Shown here: positions 12,749 through 23,039 of the stretch, piece after piece
Layout of the letters: each line of letters opens with the position of its first letter
Numbering within the stretch: position 1 is the stretch's first letter
NCBI GenBank assembly: GCA_022606135.1
Contig: JABYQN010000011.1
Coordinates: 372,001-436,000 of the forward strand
Origin: Fomes fomentarius
Lineage: Eukaryota > Basidiomycota > Agaricomycetes > Polyporales > Polyporaceae
Direction of reading: 5' to 3'
DNA: 64,000 bases
Notes under the pieces: generated by a model
Told to the model about the DNA's origin: nothing
Seen by the model: the letters and a program-made list of their open reading frames with translations, nothing else
The model's database searches: none
Made by a program: the position numbers and the translations under genes

Positions 12749-13805
12749 AGTGCTCACGCCAACTCTTGACCTCCTGAAAGACAAGATCTTGCGGGACTGC
12801 TACGCATCAGCGGCCGGCACGATACTGTGCCACTTGACCTGGAAACCTTATAGAACTCGCTACATTCGCTTTTCATGTAGTTTGCACCGCTCTCATCTCG
12901 CTGTAGCCAACTAGACATTTTCACTACCCGTACTGTATCATAACCTCTCTCCTCCCATCTCATTTTCATACTAGACCGACCATGTGGAACCGTTATAATA
13001 GATCAAGTTATCGTCATCATCTCACATTGCCGTCGCACGGATGCAATATGTGACTCGCTACGACCACTGCAAGACGTTGTGAAACGGTGACGCGTGACGA
13101 CTTGACCCGGCAGGATTTCAGGGCTTTGCGAAGGCTCTTTTCACGAGGTGTAACACTGGTAGTGTGTACCCAGCCTTGTCTACTTCAACTTGAACCTGTG
13201 GCTCAGTGGAGTGGGAATGTTCTGACTCATGCTCCGGTATTTAGAGTACTTCCCGGCACAGCCTCTGATAACGCTGAGCAGACGCACGTGTACCATCATT
13301 CGCAGCCAGTATACTAAACTTCTTGAGCTTCTGTCTCTCTTGGCACTCGATACCCCTCCATAGCCTCTCGCGTCTCTATAGTTTCAGCATCGGTGGGCAC
13401 GAGGTGTGTGTGTCGAAGTCCATGGATGCTATGGGACGCGTGGAAGTGAGCCCCCCGAGCAGTCGGAACCATGTGCCTACGCTGATCCTACTAACAGTGA
13501 TGTGCAATACTTGCCGAATGTGCGTCCGGGACTCTCTTTGATCCTTGCGGTTCGCGAGTCAAGGGACGCGAGGCCCAGCCGTTGACCCGTGGTCCAAATA
13601 GAGACTTAATTTATTCTTCAGTGCTCCTGATACTCAACGTAAGGAACGGACCAATAAGTAATCATGCACTGCGCCCACACAGCCTCGTCCTAAGTCAGTT
13701 ATAGCATGGCAAGGTAAGATTGCAACAACAATTAACCAACAAGTCAACTTGAACCTCAGGAGGAGAAAACACAGGAATACAAAGCAGTTGTGACAGGGAC
13801 CGAGC
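12749..13805. other. Intergenic region DUF6593 copy 2 to MFS carrier A
   Basis: The region lies between two convergent 3' ends. Short frames only; nothing recognisable. Confidence 0.5.
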
Positions 13806-16198
13806 CTACGTAGGGACGTAACGCGCCCGAGGAATCATAGCCCACAGAACAATAAGCGCAGACATCATGGAAACGATGCTACGCAAGTCGGATACACGGA
13901 GGTATCATTAGCAATATTCGACCGCCTGAAATTGAAAGGATAAAAGACCCACAAAGGCTGGAGAGACGCGATCCCGAATCTGGACGCGAGTATACCGGTG
14001 ATGAAGGGCAGGATGGCAGATCCAGCTTGTCCTACACCCGCAATGTATCCCATACAGCCTGTCAGAAGCCAGCGGGGGAGGATCGTCGACGAGTGGTTCA
14101 TCAAGATTGGGTACATAGGGCCTAGAACGAGTCCAACGAACGAGACCGCGATGGCGTTTTCGATCAGGGAGGGGACAACCCAGACTGTGATTTCGAGCCT
14201 GGTGGACGGAAGTCAGTGAAGTGCAATGCGTAGTTGAGACCATGAGCATTGGTGCATACGCGATAGCGAGTACCGCGTAGAGGAAGAGTGCGAAGCGTTC
14301 GCCGATCTATATAGGGTCAGGACGCGGCGACGCGATGAGATATTCATAGACGAACCCTTTTGTTCAGCCACATGAGGAGAATCCGTCCAAGCATGAGACC
14401 TAGATGAGGTTCAGCGTACATCCTGAAGCCGTGCTTGAGAGAACGCTTACCAGCGAAGAAACCCGTGGCGATGTATCCGGAGTTCGAGCCTCCGTTTCTC
14501 TTCTCGAGGATATACGTCACACTCCAGCCTGCCAATGTCGTCATTGAGGACGTCCTGCCCAAGTTGCTACATTAATACGTACCTCCCATAGTGACCTCGA
14601 CTCCGACATAAATGATAGCGAACATTGCGATGAGATGCACCTCTTTCAGACCGAAGATTTGTTTATACTTGTTCGACGGGCCGGGAGCATCGCTTGATGC
14701 GTGAAGCTCGCCCTCCTCTTTCAGAACCTCTGCGGTATTACAGGCTTGTCAGAAGAACGAAAGCATGTGGGTGAAAGGTACGATGCAAGTAGATACGAAC
14801 CGTCCTGTGTCTTGCCTCGGAAAACGAACCATGACATGACAGCGATAGAGACGTACAGAGCCGCAGAGATGATGTAATGATAGGACCAGTATCTAGTACT
14901 CTTCGAGAACTGTGTTGACACAAGTGGGGATACTAGGGCGCCCAACCCTGCAAGGCGATCAGCGATATGTACTTGGGAGAACAGGATTTGACTCACCATA
15001 CGAGCCGTGCAACAAACCCATCTTGGTGCGTGCATGTTTCTTGAGGCTGGCGACAAATCCATTGGCGTGGGCATTCTGTACGGATAGCCCCAGCCCAATC
15101 AAGAAGAAGGCACAGCACATGACGGGGAATGGTCCAGCAGGACTGATCATGACATATGCAGCTAGCTGGAGCAATGCGCCTGAAGCCTCAAGTAAGCATT
15201 GCGGTTAATTATCCCAGCCATGACGGGCTTCACCGAGTATCAAGATCTGCCTAGTTGTTAAGTACAGTAGGGTGATTCGAGGCAGAGTACTGGCGCACCT
15301 TTCCAAAGCCCAGGAGATCCGTGAGATACACGTTGGCGATAGAACCGCTTACGAAGCCCTTGTGGAGGATGGATCCGCGTCAGAGTCCTAAAGGTCTGAT
15401 GGGTGTTGTACTTACAAGAGCACCCAAGACGAAAATCATAGAGACCATCGCGAAGTTGACCTAAAAAAAAACACGGCCTCAGATAAGTCCGAAGGAAGAG
15501 TAGCATATTGTTGTGCATACATGGTAGTGCTCCTGGATACGAGGGAGCATCGGACCTGTCGTGCCGTCGTTCCAGCCCATCCCGAACACGCACCAACACA
15601 GCGCGAAGAAATGTATATCGCTCTTCTTCTTGTATATCGCCTGTTGCGCTGCCGAGATCGACTCCATAGAGAAGTTCACATCGTCCGCCACCGCCCGAGA
15701 AGCAGAGCTCGCGGCGCCCTCGACATCCTGATCCCTTAAGCCCGTGACCGCGTCCGAGACGCGGACTTGGATCGTCGACTTGTCATCACGGAGCGGTTCG
15801 CCAATCGTGCTTGCAGTGGTGGAGGCCGCATTGCTTGCAGCACCGCTGATGGTGTGAAGTTCCAACACTTCGGACTTCACTGCCGGCGCCACAGTACTGA
15901 TAGTGGCCAGACCGCCGAACACGCCTCCGCCGCCGCGCGAGAAGTCGGAGCGCCGACGCACGCGGGGGTCCGTTGCGGCCGCGACTGGGAGCTCGAGGGA
16001 CGACGCTGAAGCCATGTCGTTGATGTCCAGAGCAGACCCGTTCAGCACGCCAAGGAGCTTCTCGTCTCCCGCAAGTCGTGCGAGGGCGGGACTTGTCTCC
16101 TTTGTGACCGTACCTAACCTGTCCGCATCGTCAGTCGAAGTGAACACCTCGAAAGAGTGCCTTGATGCAGGAGGTTTATCGACAGTGACAGTAGCCAT
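13806..16198 (-). CDS. MFS transporter A, FucP/BSC6-like
   Basis: Multi-exon minus-strand gene starting MATVTVDKPPASRHS at 16198 and ending RARYVPT-stop at 13806. A Ser/Thr-rich hydrophilic N-terminal region of about 190 residues leads into the carrier. The core begins with ALCWCVFGMGWNDGTTGPML and continues with PAGPFPVMCCAFFLIGLGLS, a NAHANGFVASL loop, GLMLGRILLMWLN, and GPMYPILMNHSSTILPRWL near the end. About twelve transmembrane segments can be followed through roughly ten short introns without a stop inside an exon. The architecture resembles the fucose-permease-like branch of the MFS, annotated in fungi as BSC6-like; the substrate is unknown. It is a tandem paralogue of carrier B and a third copy (C) lies on plus at 25326-27594. 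The last exon follows a GTGGGT donor in the codon after GIASLQP, as in the other two copies. Confidence 0.87.
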
Positions 16199-16984
16199 AG
16201 TGAGGACCTGGAGAGGGTGAGGGAAGAGGGTCCATTACCCCGCGACCAAATTTATCATATGGTCCACCCAGCTCAGGCGATAGGGAACGTAATATCACTG
16301 GAGGGTGGCGAGGGGAACTCTTGTGATGACATTAAATAAGTAAGCATCACGTTCACAGGGGTCGAGCTGAGTTTCAGACTCAGGGCTGAGGGTCACGGTG
16401 TACATACGAAAATCTGTCGCAGCTGACTCGCCATCGGAGGGCCGCCGGTATCATGGATAGATCAACACGGTCCGACGGACTGCTATGTTCTCCCCATGCA
16501 CGCTTGCGCAATCTGTGCTTGGCCTGGCATGCGAGCGCATGGCTACGAGCACAGAGAGGTGGTTGCAAGAGGCAAGTTCAACAAGATACAACACAGACTA
16601 GACACAGACTATTAAGTATAAGAAGTTACAGCACGATCGGTGTTGACCAAGCGCCCCCATCGCTTGCTCACGCTTCCGATAATTTTCCGTGGGGCTAACT
16701 CAAAAGGTCCACTGACTCTAGATCATCTTGCACGTAAAGTCGCAGCATATCTCTTGTCATGAGGCAGTGATCAAAATGCCCAAGGGTCGCGCCTTGGCCG
16801 CAATATCAAAAAGCCGGATGCACTTGTTTTGCAGTGAAGTTCTAAAAGTACCTAAAATGGTTGACATAACATGTAGTCTACAGGCGAGTCATGAAGGGTC
16901 TAAGCAAGTACATCATAGCATGAGGAGGAGATTGACACCACGGACGAGAGAACGACGCAAATTGGAACCTAATAATACCAGCCT
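16199..16984. other. Intergenic spacer between MFS carriers A and B
   Basis: About 0.8 kb separating two same-strand paralogues; it must hold the promoter of A and the 3' end of B. No further gene or repeat is visible. Confidence 0.5.
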
Positions 16985-19285
16985 TTAAGTTGGAACGTGT
17001 CGCACGCGCGGGATCAGAGCCCATATAACGATCATGGTCGACATCATCGACACAATACTACAAGCCAATCATCAATCCCCGATAACGCTCGATAATGCGC
17101 AAAGGAAGCACTCACAACGGCTGCAGACTCGCGATGCCGAACCTCGACGCCAACAACCCAGTCAGGAAGGGAAGCACGGCGGAGCCTGCTTGTCCTACAC
17201 CAGCGATGTAGCCCATGCACCCGGTGAGGAGCCAGCGCGGGAGGATGCGCGTGCTGTGGTTCATCAGGATGGGGTACATCGGCCCGAGCAGGAGGCCGAC
17301 GAATGCGACAGCGAGCGCGTTCTCGATGAGCGAAGGCACGACCCAGACGGTCACCTCCAGTCTAACCAGAAATTTCCGTATCAGCCACGAAAGAGAGGTC
17401 CAATGAAAGGATAGGAAGACGCACTGGATGGCGAGAAGGGCGTAGAGGAAGAGCGCGCGGCGTTCGCCGATCTGTCGATCCCCATCTGTCAGTAAGAAGG
17501 GAGACGATTTGATCCCGAGAGCATATCCGCTCACCTTCCTGTTCAGCCACATGAGAAGAATACGGCCGAGCATAAGTCCTACAGATGGCGTTATAGGCAT
17601 GCGTTTCGAGGAATGCGCAATGATGCGGTCACGCTTACCTGCAAAGAAACCAGACGAGATGTAGCCCGCGTTTGCAGACCCATGTCTCTTTTCCTGAATG
17701 TACGTGACACTCCAGCCTGAGGAAGTGGATGAGCGACTAGTCGGTCTTAGAGGATAAAGATACATACCGCCAATAGTGACCTCGGTACCGACGTAAATGA
17801 GCGAGAACACCGAGAGGATGTGCACCTCGCGGATGCCAAAGATCTGCTTGTACTTGTTCGTGAGCTCCGCCTGCGGGTCGGAGCGCAAGTCTCCTGACTC
17901 CGCTTCAATTTCTACATATATAGAGTGAGTGAAAATGCCGATCATGATAGAAACAATTGGTAGAACGAACCATCCTGTCGTTTGCCCCTGAAGACGACCC
18001 ACAGCAGGGTCGTGTTGAAGAGGCATATCGCTGCCGAAATGATGTAGTGGTATGACCAGTGCTTCTGCTGAGCGAATTGTGTGGATACCAGAGGGGCAAC
18101 AAGCGCTCCGAAACCTATGAATGAGGCAGTCGGACCATCAGCTACCAACCCCATGGGCACAAAACGCAGATCAGGTACCGTAAGAGGCGTGCAGGAGACC
18201 CATTTTCGTGGACGCATGCTCACGCGAGCTCGCCACAAACCCATTGCAATGCGCGTTCTGCAGCGCGATGCCGAACCCGATGAACACAAACGCGAGGCAA
18301 TTGAGCGGGAATGGGCCGGCGGGTGCCAGCAGGGCGTAGGCAAGAAGTTGACACATGGCACCTAGAGAATGGTCGGTTAGCGTCATGATACTCTGTTGAG
18401 ACGTGGCGCCTTACCAAACACTATGACCTTCCCAAAGCCGAAGCGGTCCGTGAGCCATACATTCGCAACCGCGCCAGAGAGGAATCCCTATTGTGTGTGT
18501 CAGAAGCGCCAATAGTCACTGCTCTGGGAAGCACACTGACGATGGTGTTGAACACAAAGATGAGGGATACCACCGCGAATCCAATCTACGAAGATGGCCG
18601 CTTGTAAGTCATCGGAGGCTTGTCGCATGAGATCGATGCCAAAGCCCCTCACGTTATAGTATGACTGCATTTTGGGGAGCAGAGGACCAGTGGTACCGTC
18701 ATTCCACCCGTTCATGGACACACAAAAGCACAGAGTAGCGAAGTTGACCCAAGTCTTGCGCCTATGAACCGCCTTCTGCGCTGCCGATATCGCAGGCGCG
18801 ACGGAATCCGTGTCCTCGTCAGCACGTATGGACGGGGCCAGGGAGCTCGGGAAACTCGGTGCAATCTCGACATCGTCGTTCTTCGGCGGGAAGGTTATCT
18901 CCTCACGAAACGTAATGTCAGAAGCGCGCACGCCGGTAGCGGTCGCGCGTGACGCCCCGAGCGTATGTTCTTGGATGACCGGGAGCTCGATCGCCTCGGG
19001 CTCGATGGCTGGCGGGGAGTCGAGCGGACGCATGCGCGAGAGCTCTGACCGGCGGCGCACGCGTTCGCTCGTCAGCGTGTGCGGGAGCTCGAGAGACGAG
19101 ACCGAGCCGCTTTCGAGCGCACCGGAGGCGGAGGGCCGCCGAAAGCTGGAAGTGCGTGCATGACGAGGCAAGTCTTCCACGACATCCAAGTCCTGGTCGT
19201 CCACAGCCTCCTCAAACGTGACCTTAGAAGACGAGGCAGAGAGGTGAAGACTAGGTAGATGCGCAGGACCAGTTAGGGGAGCCAT
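16985..19285 (-). CDS. MFS transporter B, FucP/BSC6-like
   Basis: Minus-strand paralogue of carrier A. The start is taken as MAPLTGPAHLPSLHL at 19285; the frame stays open further upstream, but that stretch reads like leader sequence. A Ser/Glu-rich N-terminal domain of about 200 residues precedes NGWNDGTTGPLLP. Then come the paired helices GFAVVSLIFVFNTI and GFLSGAVANVWLTDRFGFGK, PAGPFPLNCLAFVFIGFGIA, NAHCNGFVASS, SWHWSYHY-like helix material, GLMLGRILLMWLNRK, and GPMYPILMNHSTRILPRWL. The end is RVRHVPT-stop. All joins I followed keep the frame. The intron plan matches carriers A and C. Likely a plasma-membrane or organelle carrier for a small solute; substrate not predictable. Confidence 0.87.
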
Positions 19286-19966
19286 GACGCCGACGAAAGA
19301 GCGAGAGACGAAGATCGAGAGGTGGATGAACACGCTTTTTGTGTGTTTTTTTTCACGGCTAAGTGTAGCACGTAATATCACCACTCCGAGACCCGGTTCT
19401 GGAACGTGGAACATGGGGGCGATTGGGTATCATTAGGTGGAACCGGCCAGCTGATAGCTATCTGCCACGGAAAACAACGCGGCAGACCGGTCCGAGTACG
19501 CAAAAAGGCACATTCACGCGAAACTCCGAGGGCATCTGGGCGTAAAAGTGAGCTAAGAAGTACACTCGAGAGGGTGATCAGCGAGAACGTGCGCGCGAGG
19601 CTCGCGAAAGAGCGTCGTGGAAGTACAAATGCATGCCGTTCGCGGTCCTAGTGCGTTTGTCGGAATTGTCTTCAGAACCGCAGGATTCGCCATGCCAAAG
19701 ATGGCCCGAGGATGTAAAATCGGCCTCCTGGACTGGCCAATAGGCCTAATATAGCTAATCTAGGGCCAAAGAACGACTTATTGAATGCCTTTTCCCCAGG
19801 ATGCATGCGCGGGCGAAACTTCCGAGTACGCGTGACCGCGTGCAGCGCGCGTTGCCGCGCTGCTCGCGCCCGCCGCATTCGACTCGGAACCACTCCAGTT
19901 TCTTCCCTCTATCACCTGGCCCTCCTTTTTGCTTCCATCTCACATCCATAACCTCGTGCACACAAT
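19286..19966. other. Shared upstream region of divergent MFS carrier B and Yra1
   Basis: Head-to-head promoter region of 681 bp. The part next to Yra1 is pyrimidine-rich on the plus strand, common before fungal housekeeping starts. No gene is visible. Confidence 0.5.
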
Positions 19967-21103
19967 ATGCAAGCCCATCATCCTCGCCTCAACACCTACC
20001 ATTCGCAGAAGCAGCGTATGCTCGGTAACCCCCATCCAGCCCCCGCGTGGCGGCCGAACGCGAGGACTGCCTCCAGTTCAAATTCAGAGGTCGGGAGTAA
20101 GATCCTTCTCAGCAGGCTGCCTGCGGATGTTGTAGAGAACGAAGTCGAGGTATGTCCATCCCTATGCTCATCGTGCTTTTAGGGGTGGTCTCTTGGTAGC
20201 GGCTGACTATATGTCTTCTCACTTCCTTACTTCGACGGGGGATAGGTGCTCTTTTCCAGGACAGTCGGACCGGTGAAGGAAGTCCTCCTGGTCTACAACT
20301 CGCAAGGAAAGTCGAGGGGGATGGCCATCGTGTCGTTCTCGAGACCAGGAGACGCGACTGTGGCGCGTGCGAAGTACAACGGAAAGATCGTAGACGGAAG
20401 TAAGTTTCGCACCTCCATCCTGCCTCACCACAGTGCCTACAGGCATCGGAATGAATGGGAAAATGCTGCGACACGGATATGCCCCCATCATCATACAGAG
20501 TGCAACGTGAGACGTCTTCCCGAATACCGAATACCGAATACCGTCCTCCGGCTGTGGCCTCTCGCGTTCTATCTGCACGTCCGACGCTGACACCAAACCC
20601 TCGCTCAGGGAGACCCATAAAGATTGAGATCGTCGCAGACGACAACGACGACGCGCGCAAACCACCCGCCCCGACCCCATCCGCCGTCCCATCGCTACTC
20701 AACCGCATCTCGCCACCGACACCCGCACAAGCGGCCGCGGCCGCGAGAGCCGCGCCCCCCGTGTACGTCCTCCCCTCTTCCTCTCCGCATCGACATCGTC
20801 TCAGTCTCAGCGTGTCCGATGTCCCATCCCTGTCCTTCTAGTAACGGCCAGAAGAAAGCACCCGCTCCCGCGTCGAACGCGCCCATCCCCCCGACCAAAG
20901 TCCGCCTGCGCACGAAGAAGGGGCCGCGGAGGCTCAACAAGCAGCGCGGACAGCAGCAGGCGAATCAGCAGCAGCAGCAGGGGCAGAAGCAGCAGAACGC
21001 GAAACAGACGAAACCGAAACCGAAATCCAAGACACGGGAGGAGCTTGACCGGGAGATGGAGGAGTATCGCGCGAGCGGCGGGGACGTGAAAATGGACGTA
21101 TAG
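19967..21103 (+). CDS. YRA1: Yra1/ALYREF-type mRNA export adaptor (250 aa)
   Basis: Four exons (19967-20149, 20246-20399, 20609-20762, 20842-21103) sum to 251 codons. An RRM spans roughly residues 45-120: KILLSRLPADVVENEVE forms the first strand and helix, VKEVLLVYNSQGKSRGMAIV carries the RNP1-like strand, and GRRPIKIEIVAD closes it. An Ala/Pro spacer follows, then a basic Gln/Lys-rich stretch and the FoP-type tail TREELDREMEEYRASGGD, which in Yra1/ALY binds the helicase Sub2/UAP56. Role by family: loads onto spliced mRNA with TREX and hands it to the export receptor in the nucleus. The usual N-terminal UAP56-binding helix is not evident, so this may be a short paralogue or lack a 5' exon. 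The donor at 20763 (GTACGT) was chosen because the upstream GTGTAC would lead to an in-frame stop. Confidence 0.87.
20521..20541. repeat. Three tandem copies of a 7-bp unit in a Yra1 intron
   Basis: CGAATAC occurs three times in a row inside the intron 20400-20608. It is a minor microsatellite-like repeat that may be polymorphic. Confidence 0.7.
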
Positions 21104-21529
21104 GTCAGGTCTGTCATCCAGACCAGACATCTGACTCTGACATGCCCGCGCATGCGTAATCTCGGAATCTAGACTCTGGAGCTGTTGTACGTATCTATTT
21201 TGCTGTTCTGGCTATGTACTGTCTTTTCGGTTTGGTTCACAAGATACATTTATCCTGCTGCTCGCTTTGTAGACGGTCCGGAAAGCTTTCCCACCTACAT
21301 TCTCACGAACGTTGCACTGTTACTTCGAAAGGCCGTTATCTGTAAACTGACTGTCACATTGAAGGGACAAGAAATAGCTGTAAAGAGTAGTACCGTAGTC
21401 GTGCGATACATATATACGAAATGCTAAGAATATCAGGAAGCATACGAGTCACTTAACGTAGTGGTACAGCTACACTTGACGAAGATGTTACATTGTTACG
21501 ATACAATTGTTCATCCACGTTCCATTGTT
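21104..21529. other. Convergent 3' spacer between Yra1 and DUF2263 gene
   Basis: About 0.4 kb between two stop codons on opposite strands, AT-richer than the coding flanks. Presumably both 3' untranslated regions. Confidence 0.5.
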
Positions 21530-22795
21530 CTAGTTCAAGGTAGCGTTCGTCAGTTCCTCCTCTAGGACGCGCATCTCGAACGCCTTCTTGAAGGGCTCGA
21601 ACAGCTTCCCTGGGACAGCAAACACGACCTTGTCGAAAGAGTTCTTGTACCGAGCCTCATGCCTCACATTGTCCACGGTCTCACCGCACACCAACAGCTC
21701 GGCCCAGTTCCTGGCGATAGTCTCGACCTTGTTCTCATAGGAACCGCATCCGAAAACGCCAAGAACGAGAGCCTTGTCGCCGTTTAGCTCGAAAAGACGC
21801 AAAAGCCGGCCCATACGCTCCTTCATAGCGTCTCGGATGCCGTTCTCATAAAGCGACTCTTCGCCAGGAAGGATCGTGTGCTTGGCACGGACCGCGGCAG
21901 CGTTGACCGGCACGGAAGAGACAACATTGATGGTGTACGGTGGTATGAACTCTCCGCCGAGAGAGTCACCGCGGGAGAGAGGCTTGTCGTCGCCGTCTTT
22001 CCGGAAGACGACGACCGCAGGGGAGTAGAGCATAGCATGATCCCGAAGCCCGCTGCCGTCTTGGCTGTTGAACTGAGCGTGGACCTTGTAGAACTGTTGA
22101 GCAGCGGGGCCCCCGAGGCATGCTAGAAGAGAGCTGTGACGCTTGAGAATGTCCTCTTGCTCGCTACTGCCGTTGAGGTGGGCGTTGTTGCGTTTCGCGG
22201 AAGCAAACGACAGGACACCGACATCCGTCAATCGCAAAGGATCCGCAGAGCGAGAGAGCACAAGATGTCTTGCGACATTGAGCGTGGACTTGGGCGAGAA
22301 CTCGATCTGGGTAGAGGCGGAGGGGGTGATGGGATGGGCCTCCTTCCAATGGTTCAAGAGTTCAGCGAAGTGGTCGTAAAAGACCGTACGCTGCTTGCTG
22401 AGGGTGATGGGTGCGGCGATATTATGAGATACGGTGAGCTTGGCGATAGCGTCCCCTTGGCCTTCCGAAGGTTGAGTCACAGAGGCTGAAAGAGAGGGAA
22501 CGGGGCGCTCTTCGACGTACTGGCCATTTCCAAGCACAATATTCTGCGTCTCCAACGCTATCGAGCCCCAACGCTCCCGTCTCGCCCGCCGTTCAGCGGC
22601 TTGAATTGCTGCAGCGCGTCGCTGCCTTTGTTCTTTGGCTCGTTGCTTCTTCTGACGTTGTCGTTGGGCTTCGGTGGTGGTCGCGCCTTGTTTGATAAGT
22701 TCGATAGGCGTCGATGGAGTGCTTGCGCGTCGCTGATGCGGTTGGCGACGCCTGGATCGCGTACTACTGTGATGCTTGGCCATTCGGAGGATCAA
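21530..22795 (-). CDS. Microbial-type PARG-like (DUF2263) protein with altered catalytic loop (417-421 aa)
   Basis: One uninterrupted exon. The start could be 22795 or the Met at 22783 (MAKHHSSTRSRRR). A very basic Arg/Gln-rich N-terminal third (about residues 10-75) precedes a macrodomain-like core. It has DVGVLSFASAKRNNAHLNG, EQEDILKRHSSLLACL, AMLYSPAVVVFRKDGDD, INVVSSVPVNAAAVR and KALVLGVFGCGSYENKVETI. This order matches the DUF2263/TIGR02452 family related to bacterial-type poly(ADP-ribose) glycohydrolase. In active members the sequence after FAS(A/P)K has a GGG loop and the next helix starts QEE. Here the loop reads RNNAHLNG, lacking the glycines and appearing one residue shorter, and the helix reads QED. 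Loss of ADP-ribose hydrolysis is therefore likely (inference), though ligand binding may persist. It is convergent with Yra1 and divergent from the 6-phosphofructo-2-kinase gene. Confidence 0.85.
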   Translation of the reverse strand: MILRMAKHHSSTRSRRRQPHQRRASTPSTPIELIKQGATTTEAQRQRQKKQRAKEQRQRRAAAIQAAERRARRERWGSIALETQNIVLGNGQYVEERPVPSLSASVTQPSEGQGDAIAKLTVSHNIAAPITLSKQRTVFYDHFAELLNHWKEAHPITPSASTQIEFSPKSTLNVARHLVLSRSADPLRLTDVGVLSFASAKRNNAHLNGSSEQEDILKRHSSLLACLGGPAAQQFYKVHAQFNSQDGSGLRDHAMLYSPAVVVFRKDGDDKPLSRGDSLGGEFIPPYTINVVSSVPVNAAAVRAKHTILPGEESLYENGIRDAMKERMGRLLRLFELNGDKALVLGVFGCGSYENKVETIARNWAELLVCGETVDNVRHEARYKNSFDKVVFAVPGKLFEPFKKAFEMRVLEEELTNATLN

Positions 22796-23039
22796 GGGGA
22801 GGAGTTATTGTTGAGATAGTAGAGGTTTGAGGTCAACATGCCGGGGTGGCGCGGTGGATGGTGCGTGCTGACTTTATAAGGCCGCTAATAATGCTTACAT
22901 TACCGCCTGGTATGTTTCTGCCCCTTGTGGGGTTATCCGATAAGATAACTGACCTAGAATCAGGTGCGCTCCGCCTTGACCGCTCCTTGTCCGACTGCGA
23001 GAACAACCGCTATCGCGCTCATCTCTACCCTCGTCGACG

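Noticed and set aside
20109..20708. 199-residue minus-strand frame antisense to Yra1
   Set aside because: It crosses the exons and introns of a well supported RRM gene on the other strand and has no domain.
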